Positions 43,290 through 52,339 of a stretch of DNA of 64,000 nucleotides are shown piece after piece. The number at the start of each line of letters is the position of its first letter. Position 1 is the stretch's first letter. Origin of the DNA: an uncultured Paracoccaceae bacterium (GTDB lineage: Bacteria > Pseudomonadota > Alphaproteobacteria > Rhodobacterales > Rhodobacteraceae); assembly GCA_947498645.1 (NCBI GenBank), contig CANMKS010000001.1:3014032-3078031 (forward strand). The letters are read 5' to 3'. The notes beneath the pieces are model-generated. The model was not told the origin of the DNA, did not search any database, and saw only the letters and a program-made list of their open reading frames with translations. The position numbers were made by a program, and so were the translations under genes.

Positions 43290-44576
43290 ATGAAGATGAA
43301 GAAACTGGCCGCAATGGCCTTGGCGGGCACGATGGCCGCCGCACCGGCGATGGCAGAGCTTGTCATTCCTGACCTGTCATATCGCACCGGCCCTTATGCG
43401 GCAGGCGGCACGCCGTTTTCGGACGGTTATCAGGATTACTTCAACCTGCTGAACGCCCGTGATGGCGGCATTGGTGGTGAGGCGATCCGCATCGTTGAAT
43501 GCGAGACCGGCTATAACACCGAAAAAGGCGTGGAATGCTATGAAAGCACCAAGGGCGAAGGCGCGTTGATCTATCAACCGCTGTCCACCGGCATCACCTA
43601 CCAGTTGATCCCCAAAGCAACAGTGGATGAGATTCCGATCCACACAATGGGTTATGGCCGCACCTCTGCTGCCAATGGTGAAGTGTTCAACTGGGTCTTC
43701 AACTATCCTGCGAACTACTGGGATGCTGCGTCCGTGATGGTCAACTACCTGCTAGAGGAAAACGGTGGTGATCTGTCAGGCAAAAAGATCGCGCTGGTCT
43801 ATCACAACTCGGCCTATGGCAAGGAACCCATCCGCACGTTGGAAGAGCTGTCCGCGATGCACGGGTTCGAGCTGAGCCAACTGGCCGTTGACCACCCCGG
43901 TCAGGAACAGAAATCACAGTGGCTGCAAATCCGCCGTGAGCGTCCTGACTATGTCCTGATGTGGGGCTGGGGCGTGATGAACCAGGTTGCCGTACAGGAA
44001 GCCGCGAACATCGGCTTTCCCATGGAAAACTTCATCGGCAACTGGTGGGCCGGGGCCGAACATGACGTCACCCCTGCGGGTGCCGGTGCGGATGGCTACA
44101 AATCGCTCAACATGAACCGCGTTGACGCAAGCCTGCCCGTCTTTGACGAAATCCGCACGCTTGTGCATGAGGCAGGCAATGCTGCCGGCGACGGGTCAAA
44201 CATGGGTTCGGTGCTTTACACACGCGGCATGTATGCCGCGATGTTGGCGGCCGAGGCGATTGCCAATGCGCAGGAAATCCACGGTGTCACCGACGTGACA
44301 GCGGCGATGGTGCGTGACGGCATGGCCGCATTGGAAATCACAGAGGCGCGCATGGCCGAACTGGGCATGTCCCAGATCGGGCCAGAATTCAGCGTGTCCT
44401 GCGAAAACCATGGTGGATCGGGCCTTGGCATCGTCCAGCAGTGGAATGCCGCTGATGGCCAATGGGTTGCCTTGACGGATTACATCGCGCCTGACGACAG
44501 CGTGATTGACCCGCTGATTGCCGAAGATTCCGCTGCTTTCGCAGCTGAAAACGGGATCGAGCCCGGCTGTCTCTAA
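43290..44576 (+). CDS. livK: Liv-type ABC substrate-binding protein
   Basis: This 428-residue periplasmic receptor has a Sec signal ending near PAMAE, then the type I fold with GPYAAGGTPFSDGYQDYFNLLNARDGG and KIALVYHNSAYGKEP. It is longer than amino-acid LivJ/K (about 370), as is common for aromatic or carboxylate binders. Presence of two CoA ligases in the operon points to a carboxylic acid rather than a branched-chain amino acid. A strong hairpin follows. Confidence 0.9.
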   Translation: MKMKKLAAMALAGTMAAAPAMAELVIPDLSYRTGPYAAGGTPFSDGYQDYFNLLNARDGGIGGEAIRIVECETGYNTEKGVECYESTKGEGALIYQPLSTGITYQLIPKATVDEIPIHTMGYGRTSAANGEVFNWVFNYPANYWDAASVMVNYLLEENGGDLSGKKIALVYHNSAYGKEPIRTLEELSAMHGFELSQLAVDHPGQEQKSQWLQIRRERPDYVLMWGWGVMNQVAVQEAANIGFPMENFIGNWWAGAEHDVTPAGAGADGYKSLNMNRVDASLPVFDEIRTLVHEAGNAAGDGSNMGSVLYTRGMYAAMLAAEAIANAQEIHGVTDVTAAMVRDGMAALEITEARMAELGMSQIGPEFSVSCENHGGSGLGIVQQWNAADGQWVALTDYIAPDDSVIDPLIAEDSAAFAAENGIEPGCL

Positions 44577-44585
44577 ACACCAATC

Positions 44586-44609
44586 GGGTGGCCCTCTCTT
44601 GGGCCACCC
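44586..44609 (+). other. stem-loop between livK and livF
   Basis: Perfect 9-bp arms GGGTGGCCC and GGGCCACCC surround TCTCTT, 9 bp after the receptor stop. With no T-tract it is more likely an mRNA stabiliser or partial terminator. That would give more receptor than ATPase, a known arrangement in ABC operons. Confidence 0.65.
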
Positions 44610-44635
44610 ACCCCCAACCAACCGAAACATGAAAA

Positions 44636-45472
44636 ATGGATCAACGCGCCATGCTGGATGATACGAAGGTTGAGACCCTGCTAGAGGTCAACAACATCGA
44701 AGTGATCTACAACCATGTGATCCTTGTGCTGAAGGGCGTGTCACTGACCGTGCCAAAAGGCGGGATTACGGCCCTGTTGGGCGGCAATGGCGCGGGCAAG
44801 ACAACGACACTCAAGGCGATCTCGAACCTGCTGCATTCCGAACGCGGCGAGGTCACCAAAGGATCAATCACCTATCGCGGTGACACTGTGCAAAGCAGCT
44901 CGCCATCCGATCTGGTCAAACGCGGTGTCATTCAGGTGATGGAAGGCCGCCATTGCTTTGAGCACCTGACGATCGAAGAAAACCTGATGACCGGCGCCTA
45001 CACACGGCGCGACGGCGCATCCAAGGTCAGTGATGACCTTGATCTGGTCTACAATTATTTCCCGCGCCTCAAAGAGCGGCGCAAAAGCCAGGCAGGCTAT
45101 ACCTCCGGCGGCGAACAACAGATGTGCGCCATTGGCCGCGCGTTGATGTCGCGACCCGAAACAATCCTGCTGGATGAACCTTCGATGGGCCTTGCCCCGC
45201 AACTGGTCGAAGAGATTTTCACCATCGTCAAGAATTTGAACGAACAAGAGGGCGTGTCATTCCTGCTGGCCGAACAGAACACCAATGTGGCCCTGCGCTT
45301 TGCCCACCACGGCTATATTCTGGAAAGCGGCCGCGTCGTGATGGAAGGGCCAGCAGCAGAGCTGCGCGACAACCCCGATGTCAAGGAATTCTATCTGGGA
45401 ATGTCCGACGAAGGCCGCAAGTCCTTCCGTGATGTGCGAAGTTACCGCCGCCGCAAGAGGTGGCTGGCATGA
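44636..45472 (+). CDS. livF: Liv-type ABC transporter ATPase (LivF-like)
   Basis: This 278-residue ATPase has Walker A GGNGAGKTT, the Q-loop VMEGRHCFEHLT, the signature SGGEQQMCAIGRAL and Walker B ILLDEPSMGLAP. It completes the importer with livG, livH, livM and the receptor. The start is Met at 44636 or 44651; neither has a strong Shine-Dalgarno. It overlaps the last gene by 4 bp (ATGA). Confidence 0.92.
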   Translation: MDQRAMLDDTKVETLLEVNNIEVIYNHVILVLKGVSLTVPKGGITALLGGNGAGKTTTLKAISNLLHSERGEVTKGSITYRGDTVQSSSPSDLVKRGVIQVMEGRHCFEHLTIEENLMTGAYTRRDGASKVSDDLDLVYNYFPRLKERRKSQAGYTSGGEQQMCAIGRALMSRPETILLDEPSMGLAPQLVEEIFTIVKNLNEQEGVSFLLAEQNTNVALRFAHHGYILESGRVVMEGPAAELRDNPDVKEFYLGMSDEGRKSFRDVRSYRRRKRWLA

Positions 45473-46632
45473 GCACCCCCGACCCCCGCGAGACCCGCTC
45501 TGCCGATGCGCGTGAAGCGGATCAGCTTGCGCAACTCAAGCAACAATTGCCGCCCGAGGCCGCAAGTCAGCTCTCATCGCTCAGTGATCTGACCGCCCTG
45601 CCCGTCCTGCGCAAATCGGAACTCAGCAAGGCGCAGGCCGCCAATCCACCATTTGGCGGCATCGCGACAGATGGGATCACCCGGCTGTTTCAGTCACCCG
45701 GCCCGATTTACGAACCCGGTGGCGAGGGTGCCGACTGGTGGCGTTTCGCCAGCGCCTTGCGCGCGGCAGGCATCGGTGCTGGCGATGTGGTGCAGAACAC
45801 GTTTTCCTATCACTTCACCCCCGCCGGTGCGATGTTCGAAAGTGCCGCCATTGCTGTAGGCGCACAGGTCTTTGCCGCCGGACCGGGCCAGACGGAGTTG
45901 CAGGTGCGCGCAGCAAAAGACCTCGCCGTCACAGCCTACGCAGGCACGCCGGATTACCTTGGCGCGATCCTTGCCAAAGCCGATGAGATGAAGGTTGATC
46001 TGCCCCACCTGACCAAGGCACTGGTCTCTGGCGGTCCCCTCTTCCCCGCGGTGCGGCAGGCTTACGCCGCGCGCGGGATCACCTGCCTGCAGTGCTACGG
46101 CACAGCCGATGTGGGCAACATCGCCTATGAAACCGTCGCTGACGCGCCAATGATCGTAGACGAAGGCGCAGTGGTCGAAATCGTCACACCGGGCACCGGC
46201 AATCCTGTGGCCATGGGTGACATCGGCGAAGTTGTCGTGACGCCCCTCAACCCGTCATATCCTTTGATCCGCTTTGCAACGGGCGATCTGTCGGCAGTTG
46301 TTCCGGGCACCTCCCCCTGCGGGCGCACCAACATGCGGTTGGCAGGCTGGAAAGGCCGCGCCGATCAGGCGACCAAGATCAAGGGCATGTTCGTGCGGCC
46401 TGAACAGGTTGCGAGCCTCGTCGCCCGTCACCCTGAAGTCACCCGCGCCCGCGTTGAGGTCAGCCATGACGGGCAGCGTGATGAAATGGTCGTGAAACTG
46501 GAAACGCAAGCCACCGATGAGGCCCCTTTCAACGCCTCTGTGCGCGACCTGCTCAAGCTGAATGGCACGATCGAACTGGTCTCCCCCGGTTCGCTCCCGC
46601 GCGATGGGGTGGTGATTGCGGATTTGCGGTAA
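45469..46632 (+). CDS. PaaK-like AMP-binding CoA ligase
   Basis: This 387-residue protein resembles phenylacetate-CoA ligase family enzymes: GIATDGITRLFQSPGPIYEPG in place of the usual N-loop, YAGTPDYLG, GGPLFPAVRQAYA, CYGTADVGNIAYE and the hinge KIKGMFVRPEQV with its C-terminal domain. The N-terminal part is shorter than PaaK (about 430). It may activate an aromatic or alicyclic acid taken up by the preceding ABC system. The ATG at 45469 overlaps the livF stop. Confidence 0.82.
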   Translation: MSTPDPRETRSADAREADQLAQLKQQLPPEAASQLSSLSDLTALPVLRKSELSKAQAANPPFGGIATDGITRLFQSPGPIYEPGGEGADWWRFASALRAAGIGAGDVVQNTFSYHFTPAGAMFESAAIAVGAQVFAAGPGQTELQVRAAKDLAVTAYAGTPDYLGAILAKADEMKVDLPHLTKALVSGGPLFPAVRQAYAARGITCLQCYGTADVGNIAYETVADAPMIVDEGAVVEIVTPGTGNPVAMGDIGEVVVTPLNPSYPLIRFATGDLSAVVPGTSPCGRTNMRLAGWKGRADQATKIKGMFVRPEQVASLVARHPEVTRARVEVSHDGQRDEMVVKLETQATDEAPFNASVRDLLKLNGTIELVSPGSLPRDGVVIADLR

Positions 46633-46663
46633 CCCGCCGACAGATCAGACGTCAAAAAATCCT

Positions 46664-46683
46664 ATCTGCCCTTACCGGCAGAT
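46664..46683 (+). terminator. hairpin after the PaaK-like gene
   Basis: Perfect arms ATCTGCC and GGCAGAT enclose CTTACC, 32 bp past the stop. No T-tract follows. It is a possible end point for the Liv operon. Confidence 0.45.
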
Positions 46684-46745
46684 GTGACCCACCAAAGCAA
46701 AAAGATGTGGTATCCTGCGCACAGCTCAATTCGCACGAGGATGAC

Positions 46746-48827
46746 ATGCGCCAGATCGCACGCACCACTTTGGCCCTGCTGACACTGCTTACGCCATTGC
46801 CCTTGTGGGCAGGCCCAGAGGCGATGACCTATGAAGAGGCACGCCATCTTGTGTCCCGCACCGGGTTTGGCGCAGCACCTGATGAAATATCGGCCATGGT
46901 GGGCAAATCCTACGCCGATGGCGTTGCGGAAATTCTGGCAGCTGTGCAGACCACACCACAGCATCCGATGCCCGCCTGGGTCGATGACTGGGCCTATCCA
47001 ACCGATCAGATCTGGGCGCTTGGAAATACTGCATCCGATCTCTTTTTTGCCAACCGCTGGATGGACATCGCGACCATGCAGAAATGGTGGCTGCGCGAGA
47101 TGATCGAAACGCCGTCGCCCCTGACCGAAAAGCTGGTGTTGTTCTGGCACGATCACTTTGCAACCAATGCAGGGCGTCATGAAGACCCACAATGGGCCGC
47201 CCACCAAAACCGGCTTTTCCGCACCCATGCCGTTGGCAATTTTGCTGATCTGGCCGCGGGCATTCTAGAAGACCCCGGTATGCTGGTCTTTCTGACCAAT
47301 ACCGAAAATGATCGCGTGGCCCCAAACGAAAACCTCGCGCGCGAATTCCTGGAACTGTTCACCCTCGGCGAAGGCCGCAGCTACACCGAAGATGACGTCG
47401 TTCAGGCCGCCCGCGCACTGACCGGGCACACGGTCGACCACTTTGGCGCACGGAATTACATCTTTGATCCAGAAGCGCATGATCACGGGATCAAGACGAT
47501 CCTGGGCGACACCGGTCGCCACAACGCTGATGATCTGCCACGCATCGTCATGCAGGATCCCGCATTTGGCCCTTTCATCGTTGAAAGGCTTTGGCAAACC
47601 TTTGTCTCCAACGCGCCCGACCCTGATGAGGTGTCACGCCTGACGGACATCTGGCGCGCCGCCGATTGGGAGATGAATCCGCTTTTGCAGGCCATGTTCC
47701 TTTCTGAGGCATTCTGGGAAGCCGAGAACCGGGGCACATTGGTCAAATCACCCGTTGATCTGATGGTCGGCAGCGTGCGCTCGCTGGGGATCACAGTGCC
47801 CTATCTGGATGATCTGAACTGGGCGCTTGGCGATCTGGGGCAAGAGCTGTTCTTTCCGCCCAATGTGGGCGGCTGGCCGGAAGGAACCGATTGGGTCAAT
47901 GATGCCACCGCAAGCGCGCGCGCCACCATGCTGACCTACATGCTGGGATATGATTCCGAACCACGCGACGCGGCCGGCCTGATGATGATGCAGCCGCAAG
48001 CCGCCTCTGCTCTGGCCACGCCAGCGCCCAAGGATCTGGCCATCGGGCAAACCCTCGTTATTGAGGCGTCGAAATGGGGCGAGGGCTCTGGCAGCCTCGC
48101 GGTCACGCTCTTTGATGTCAGTTTTGGGTCGCACCGCTGGCGTTCCATCACATTCGGGGCCGAAATCCAGGCACCCGATGAGATGGAATTTTCGCTGCAT
48201 GTCTCTGATTGTGTGCCAGACTGTTTCACCCGCTGGCATCAGCAAACGCCAGACCCATTTGGCTGGCTCTGGTTCCATTCCCGGCAAATTCAGCAAAACA
48301 CCACCGACTGGATGACCGACGCCGACCGGGTGTTGCTTTCTGCACTCATGGGCCACTTCCCCGACATCATCGCCAGCACCACAGGGCAGCGCGCCTGGAC
48401 CGAAGGCACCGGCAGTGGCAGCGGGTTCTCTTTACAAGAGGCACAGATTGCGGCCCAATCGGTCGCCAGTTTCGGCGCCGAAACATTGGGCACACCGCAG
48501 GGGCAGCTTTTGCTGGCAGCGGCCCCACCCGCCGCCCTTGGGCTTGGCGGGATCAATGTATCGGGCATGTCAGCGGATGAGGTCGACCGCTATGTTGAGG
48601 AACGCGAGGCCGCACTCAACATCAGTGCAACGCCACGCTACCAGTACCAGGACGCTGCCGCATGGCTGAATGCGGTTAAGGCGGGCGGTTATGACAGCCT
48701 GCGCGCGCAATCGGCTTTGCTGGCCCTGCCCTTGCCAACCGAGGGGCAGCGCATGGAGCGTTACTCCAGCGATCCAGAGGCATTGATCCGTCATATCGTA
48801 CTGTCTCCCTACTACCAGTTGAACTGA
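46746..48827 (+). CDS. DUF1800 secreted protein
   Basis: This 693-residue exported protein has a signal peptide (MRQIARTTLALLTLLTPLPLWAG) and a DUF1800 domain opening EEARHLVSRTGFGA, with WHDHFATN and the motif ENLAREFLELFTLGEG. The C-terminal part contains PPNVGGWPEGTDW. DUF1800 and DUF1501 genes almost always come as a pair, and the function is unknown. The ATG at 46746 is preferred over an upstream frame because it starts the signal peptide. The partner follows 10 bp later. Confidence 0.85.
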   Translation: MRQIARTTLALLTLLTPLPLWAGPEAMTYEEARHLVSRTGFGAAPDEISAMVGKSYADGVAEILAAVQTTPQHPMPAWVDDWAYPTDQIWALGNTASDLFFANRWMDIATMQKWWLREMIETPSPLTEKLVLFWHDHFATNAGRHEDPQWAAHQNRLFRTHAVGNFADLAAGILEDPGMLVFLTNTENDRVAPNENLAREFLELFTLGEGRSYTEDDVVQAARALTGHTVDHFGARNYIFDPEAHDHGIKTILGDTGRHNADDLPRIVMQDPAFGPFIVERLWQTFVSNAPDPDEVSRLTDIWRAADWEMNPLLQAMFLSEAFWEAENRGTLVKSPVDLMVGSVRSLGITVPYLDDLNWALGDLGQELFFPPNVGGWPEGTDWVNDATASARATMLTYMLGYDSEPRDAAGLMMMQPQAASALATPAPKDLAIGQTLVIEASKWGEGSGSLAVTLFDVSFGSHRWRSITFGAEIQAPDEMEFSLHVSDCVPDCFTRWHQQTPDPFGWLWFHSRQIQQNTTDWMTDADRVLLSALMGHFPDIIASTTGQRAWTEGTGSGSGFSLQEAQIAAQSVASFGAETLGTPQGQLLLAAAPPAALGLGGINVSGMSADEVDRYVEEREAALNISATPRYQYQDAAAWLNAVKAGGYDSLRAQSALLALPLPTEGQRMERYSSDPEALIRHIVLSPYYQLN

Positions 48828-48837
48828 GGCCATGCCC

Positions 48838-50028
48838 ATGACCCATCATCGCAACATCAACCGCCGTCGCTTGCTGCAAACACTTGGCGCGAGCCTGCCC
48901 TTGATTACCCTGCCCGGCTTTGTGGCCGCCGCAGGCCAAGACCCCAAACCGGGGAACATCCTGATCCTGATCGAGCTGGCGGGCGGCAACGATGGTTTGA
49001 ACACTGTCATCCCCCGCACTGATGACGCCTACCGCCATCTGCGGCCCCGTATCGGCATTGCCCCAGAGGAGATGATCGGCCTCGACACTGACACCGGCCT
49101 ACACGGCGGTATGCGCGCGCTTGGAAACCTCTGGGAAGATGGCGCGCTGCAAATCGTGCAAGGCGTGGGTTACCCTGACCCCAACAGATCGCACTTCCGT
49201 TCGATCGAGATCTGGAACGCAGGGTTAGGTGCGCAAAGCCAAACCCAACAAGGCTGGGTCTCTACCGCATTCGCCGATCAGGCACCGCAGGCCCGCGATG
49301 CCGATGGGCTTGTGCTTGGCGGTAACATGGGTCCACTGGCCGGCAACGGGCGGTTCTCGGCGATGCGGGACGAAGAGGTCTTTGTCGAAATGCAGCAAAA
49401 CCTGCCAGACGCGATGCACGCGGTCCGTCCTCAGGCGGCAGTGTCGCCTCTTGAACACGTGCTGGATACCTATGAAAGCGCGCGGATCACGGGTGATGCG
49501 ATCTTCAAGCGGTTGAATACCAGCCCCGCCACCGCATTTGATTTCCCCGGCACGTCACTGGGGCAACAACTGCGCACTGCGGCCCGGCTGCTGGATGCCG
49601 GGGTTGAGGTGTCCGTGCTCAAGGTCGTGCAAGACGGCTATGACACGCATGAAGACCAACCCGAGCAGCACACGGACCTGCTCACCGATCTGTCGCGATC
49701 CATCGGCGCGTTCAGCGAAGCGATGAAGCAAATCGGGCTCTGGGATCAGATCAGCATCGTCACATTTTCCGAGTTTGGGCGCACAGCACGTGAAAACGGA
49801 TCCGGCGGCACGGACCATGGGACCGCTGCCCCACTTTTTGTCGCGGGCGGCAAGGTGCGTGGCGGGCTAAGCGGACAGGCCCCATCGCTGACCAGTCTGG
49901 TTGAAGACGATCTGGTGCATACAACGGATTATCGCAGTGTCTATGCCGCATTGCTGGAGGATCTGTGGCGAATCACTTCGCCAGAATTCCCCGCAAGTGC
50001 CCCAAAATTGCAGCTGCTGAGCCACTGA
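48838..50028 (+). CDS. DUF1501 Tat-exported protein
   Basis: This 396-residue protein has a twin-arginine-like N-terminus (NRRRLLQTLGASLPLITLPG) and the DUF1501 core: LVLIELAGGNDGLNT-like ILILIELAGGNDGLNTVIP, FRSIEIWNAG and VTFSEFGRTARENGSGGTDHG. The domain belongs to an alkaline-phosphatase-like superfamily, with His and Asp ligands in TDHG. The start is ATG 48838, where GAGG is 8 nt away; ATG 48832 is too close to it. It forms a pair with the DUF1800 gene. Confidence 0.86.
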   Translation: MTHHRNINRRRLLQTLGASLPLITLPGFVAAAGQDPKPGNILILIELAGGNDGLNTVIPRTDDAYRHLRPRIGIAPEEMIGLDTDTGLHGGMRALGNLWEDGALQIVQGVGYPDPNRSHFRSIEIWNAGLGAQSQTQQGWVSTAFADQAPQARDADGLVLGGNMGPLAGNGRFSAMRDEEVFVEMQQNLPDAMHAVRPQAAVSPLEHVLDTYESARITGDAIFKRLNTSPATAFDFPGTSLGQQLRTAARLLDAGVEVSVLKVVQDGYDTHEDQPEQHTDLLTDLSRSIGAFSEAMKQIGLWDQISIVTFSEFGRTARENGSGGTDHGTAAPLFVAGGKVRGGLSGQAPSLTSLVEDDLVHTTDYRSVYAALLEDLWRITSPEFPASAPKLQLLSH

Positions 50029-50042
50029 TTCAAAATTTCCGC

Positions 50043-50115
50043 GCGTAAATTTACGCTTGCATTCAAATATCCCTATACTTTAGTAAAACTTGTGAATATT
50101 TTAACGAAATATTCA
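50043..50115. promoter_or_regulatory. AT-rich control region with two palindromes
   Basis: The 14-bp palindrome GCGTAAATTTACGC (50043-50056) and perfect arms TGAATATTT and AAATATTCA around TAACG (50093-50115) flank a possible -10 TATACT (50074-50079), with TTTACG 18 bp upstream as a weak -35. The region is AT-rich compared with its neighbours. It probably drives the small secreted protein gene. Confidence 0.45.
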
Positions 50116-50175
50116 TACTCTTTTGATTTAAGACGTATGTGGGTGGGTAGTAACGTTTGTGTAGCGAGTAATAGA

Positions 50176-50436
50176 ATGAATAATGTAAGCGGTAAATTTG
50201 GTGCGCTCATTGCGACAGTGATCGCAATGAGCATTCCGACAATCGGCAGTGCAAATGAAATTGCACTCACCCTCACGGGACAAGACTTTACCATCACAGG
50301 TCAGTTTCAGGACTTCGTAGACAATTCCTACCTGATCCAGACCGAGTACGGCACAATAACGGTGCCGGCGGAAATGGTCACATGTGAAGGCCCCGATTGT
50401 ATCGAGGTTGTGGCGACCAACACAGTCAGCGGTTAA
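50176..50436 (+). CDS. small secreted protein
   Basis: The frame from 50176 gives 86 residues: a signal peptide ending near TIGSAN, then a beta-rich domain, DFTITGQFQDFVDNSYLIQT, EYGTITVPAEMVTC and CEGPDCIEV with two close cysteines. Such a segment often forms the N-terminal region of larger periplasmic receptor or OmpA-type proteins in Rhodobacterales, here standing alone. The start is not certain, because the frame is open to 50092. The stop overlaps that of the convergent oxidoreductase gene. Confidence 0.6.
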   Translation: MNNVSGKFGALIATVIAMSIPTIGSANEIALTLTGQDFTITGQFQDFVDNSYLIQTEYGTITVPAEMVTCEGPDCIEVVATNTVSG

Positions 50437-51521
50437 AGCAGCACGGCCTGCCCGGTGCGCGCGCTTTCCTGCGCGGCCAACCCCATGGCAATCGCCTTGG
50501 CCCCATCGGCCAAGGTGACCTCTACCGTGCCTTCACCGCGGACAACCGCGTTGAAACGCTGGTGCTGGTAAAAGGTCGATCCGTTGTGGTCGCCAGCCTC
50601 CAACAGTGCGGGATCAACCGGAATTTCTGACACATAAGGCCCCTTGGGCGCACGTGGACTGATGATCATCTGCGGCACCGGTGGATCACCCAACAGCTTC
50701 GGCCAGAACCGCCCTGGTCCGGGCACAAGTGCCTCGATCTTGCCCTTTGGGCCAACCGCGCTGATCTCTTCTTGATACTTCGACCCTTCCGCAAACATGC
50801 AAAGCTCCAGCATCGCCCGGCTACCCTTTGCAAAATCCAGGATCACATAGCCATTGTCCCAGATATCCGGGACCGCGCCATCATAACGCTCGTCAATATG
50901 GTTCAGCGACTGGCCAGCACTGGCCATGACGCGGACCGGTTCATCCTGCAAAATCAACCGCATCAGATCAAAGAAATGGCAGCATTTCTCGACCAGCGTT
51001 CCGCCCGTTTTCGCGTTAAAACGGTTCCAGTCGCCAATCTTGGGCAGGAACGGAAAGCGATGCTCGCGGACGGTCAGCATCTTGATACCACCCGTGGCCT
51101 GCTCGGCCTGCGCAATCAACGCGGCAACGGGCGGCATATAGCGGTACTCCATCGCGACCCAAACGGGGTGGGCATAATCCTTGAACAATGCGTCCAGCGC
51201 AGGTGCATCGGCAGGATCGGTATATAGCGGTTTCTCGCATAGGATCGGCATGGGCCGCGTCGCCACAATCTGCCGAAGCTGCTGCACATGCAGATAATTG
51301 GGGCTGACGATCACCACAGCATCCAGTTTCTCAAACGCCAACAACGCCTCCAGCGAACCGGACACATGGGCATCCCCCGCCAAAGTCGCCGCCGCCTCTG
51401 CCAGTTCTGCAACCGGGTCATAGACAACGGACACACGCCCTTTGGGCAGCAGATTGATATTCTGAATATGTTCGCGACCCATCATGCCGCAGCCGATCAG
51501 GCCATAATTCACCCTGTCCAC
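50433..51521 (-). CDS. Gfo/Idh/MocA family oxidoreductase
   Basis: This 362-residue NAD(P)-dependent protein has the Rossmann motif YGLIGCGMMGREHI and the family motif CEKPLYTDP. The C-terminal domain carries EKCCHFFDLMRLI in the position of the usual substrate His. Members act on sugars and cyclitols, and one group acts as NAD-dependent sulfoquinovosidases (GH188). Given the monooxygenase cluster next to it, a sugar-type substrate is likely. It starts at a GTG 6 bp after the GntR gene, so both are on one transcript. Confidence 0.88.
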   Translation of the reverse strand: MDRVNYGLIGCGMMGREHIQNINLLPKGRVSVVYDPVAELAEAAATLAGDAHVSGSLEALLAFEKLDAVVIVSPNYLHVQQLRQIVATRPMPILCEKPLYTDPADAPALDALFKDYAHPVWVAMEYRYMPPVAALIAQAEQATGGIKMLTVREHRFPFLPKIGDWNRFNAKTGGTLVEKCCHFFDLMRLILQDEPVRVMASAGQSLNHIDERYDGAVPDIWDNGYVILDFAKGSRAMLELCMFAEGSKYQEEISAVGPKGKIEALVPGPGRFWPKLLGDPPVPQMIISPRAPKGPYVSEIPVDPALLEAGDHNGSTFYQHQRFNAVVRGEGTVEVTLADGAKAIAMGLAAQESARTGQAVLL

Positions 51522-51527
51522 GTCGTT

Positions 51528-52235
51528 CTAACCTTTTCCCATACGAGAGATGTAACTGGCGCGCTCGGCGTCATACCAGGTGCGCGAAAATTCAGCCGGT
51601 TCCTTGGCCGCGGTCCAACTGACCCGCTCGATATAGCCCGCAGTCTGCCCCGCCTTGAGGTGAAACGCCTCAGGCGTCCAGCCGGGCATGACATCAACGC
51701 CAATCCGGTCCTCGACCGAGGCGATCACCACGCCCAGTTCATGACGGTAAAAATGGTAAAGCGAATCCGACAGATCAGCGACCGCGATGGCATCACGGTG
51801 CCCGCCATCCAGCCAGATTTCCTCCAACGCAATCATGACACCATCCAGTGATCGCAAACGAATAATCCGGTGCCCCTCGGCGTCGCCCCCCAAGCGCGCA
51901 AAGCGCGGCGGTTTGGCCAGACGATCCACCGACAGCACCTCTGCCGTGGGCAGACCACCCCCTTTGAGCAGTTCCAGCCGAAAGAACGCATAAACGGAAT
52001 CCACCGCAGGGCGGTGCCGCACATAGTTGCCCGACCCCTGCACCCGGTCCAGCAGCCCTTTGCTTTCGACATCTGCCAGCGCCTTGCGCAGCGTGCCCAC
52101 CGCCACACCCAATTCATCCGCCATATCCCGCTCTGGCGGCAACCGCGCACCATCTGCCAAATGGCCCGCCGCAATCTCGCGGATCAGCATTTCACTTAGC
52201 TGCACAAACTTGGGCAAAGCAGAGGTTTTCGCCAT
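51528..52235 (-). CDS. GntR family (HutC-type) transcriptional regulator
   Basis: This 235-residue regulator has an N-terminal winged helix (GARLPPERDMADELGVAVGT, LRKALADVESKGLL, RVQGSGNYVR) and a UTRA ligand domain. It is divergent from the catabolic operon and the likely ligand-responsive repressor. The ATG at 52235 has GGGGAGG. A direct repeat in the shared control region is a candidate operator. Confidence 0.92.
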   Translation of the reverse strand: MAKTSALPKFVQLSEMLIREIAAGHLADGARLPPERDMADELGVAVGTLRKALADVESKGLLDRVQGSGNYVRHRPAVDSVYAFFRLELLKGGGLPTAEVLSVDRLAKPPRFARLGGDAEGHRIIRLRSLDGVMIALEEIWLDGGHRDAIAVADLSDSLYHFYRHELGVVIASVEDRIGVDVMPGWTPEAFHLKAGQTAGYIERVSWTAAKEPAEFSRTWYDAERASYISRMGKG

Positions 52236-52267
52236 GGCAGCACCTCCCCGAGCCGGTCCATGAAAAT

Positions 52268-52285
52268 TGATACACTATTGTTACA
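52268..52285. promoter_or_regulatory. candidate GntR operator in the divergent region
   Basis: TGATACA and TGTTACA form a direct repeat with an 11-bp period, one helical turn, in the 104-bp gap between the regulator and the monooxygenase. They lie 33-50 bp from the regulator start. Binding by the GntR protein is inferred. Confidence 0.4.
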
Positions 52286-52339
52286 TAGAAATTTGCATGC
52301 TAGGCAAGTGGAAAGACATACTTCTGGGGAGGAGAATCA

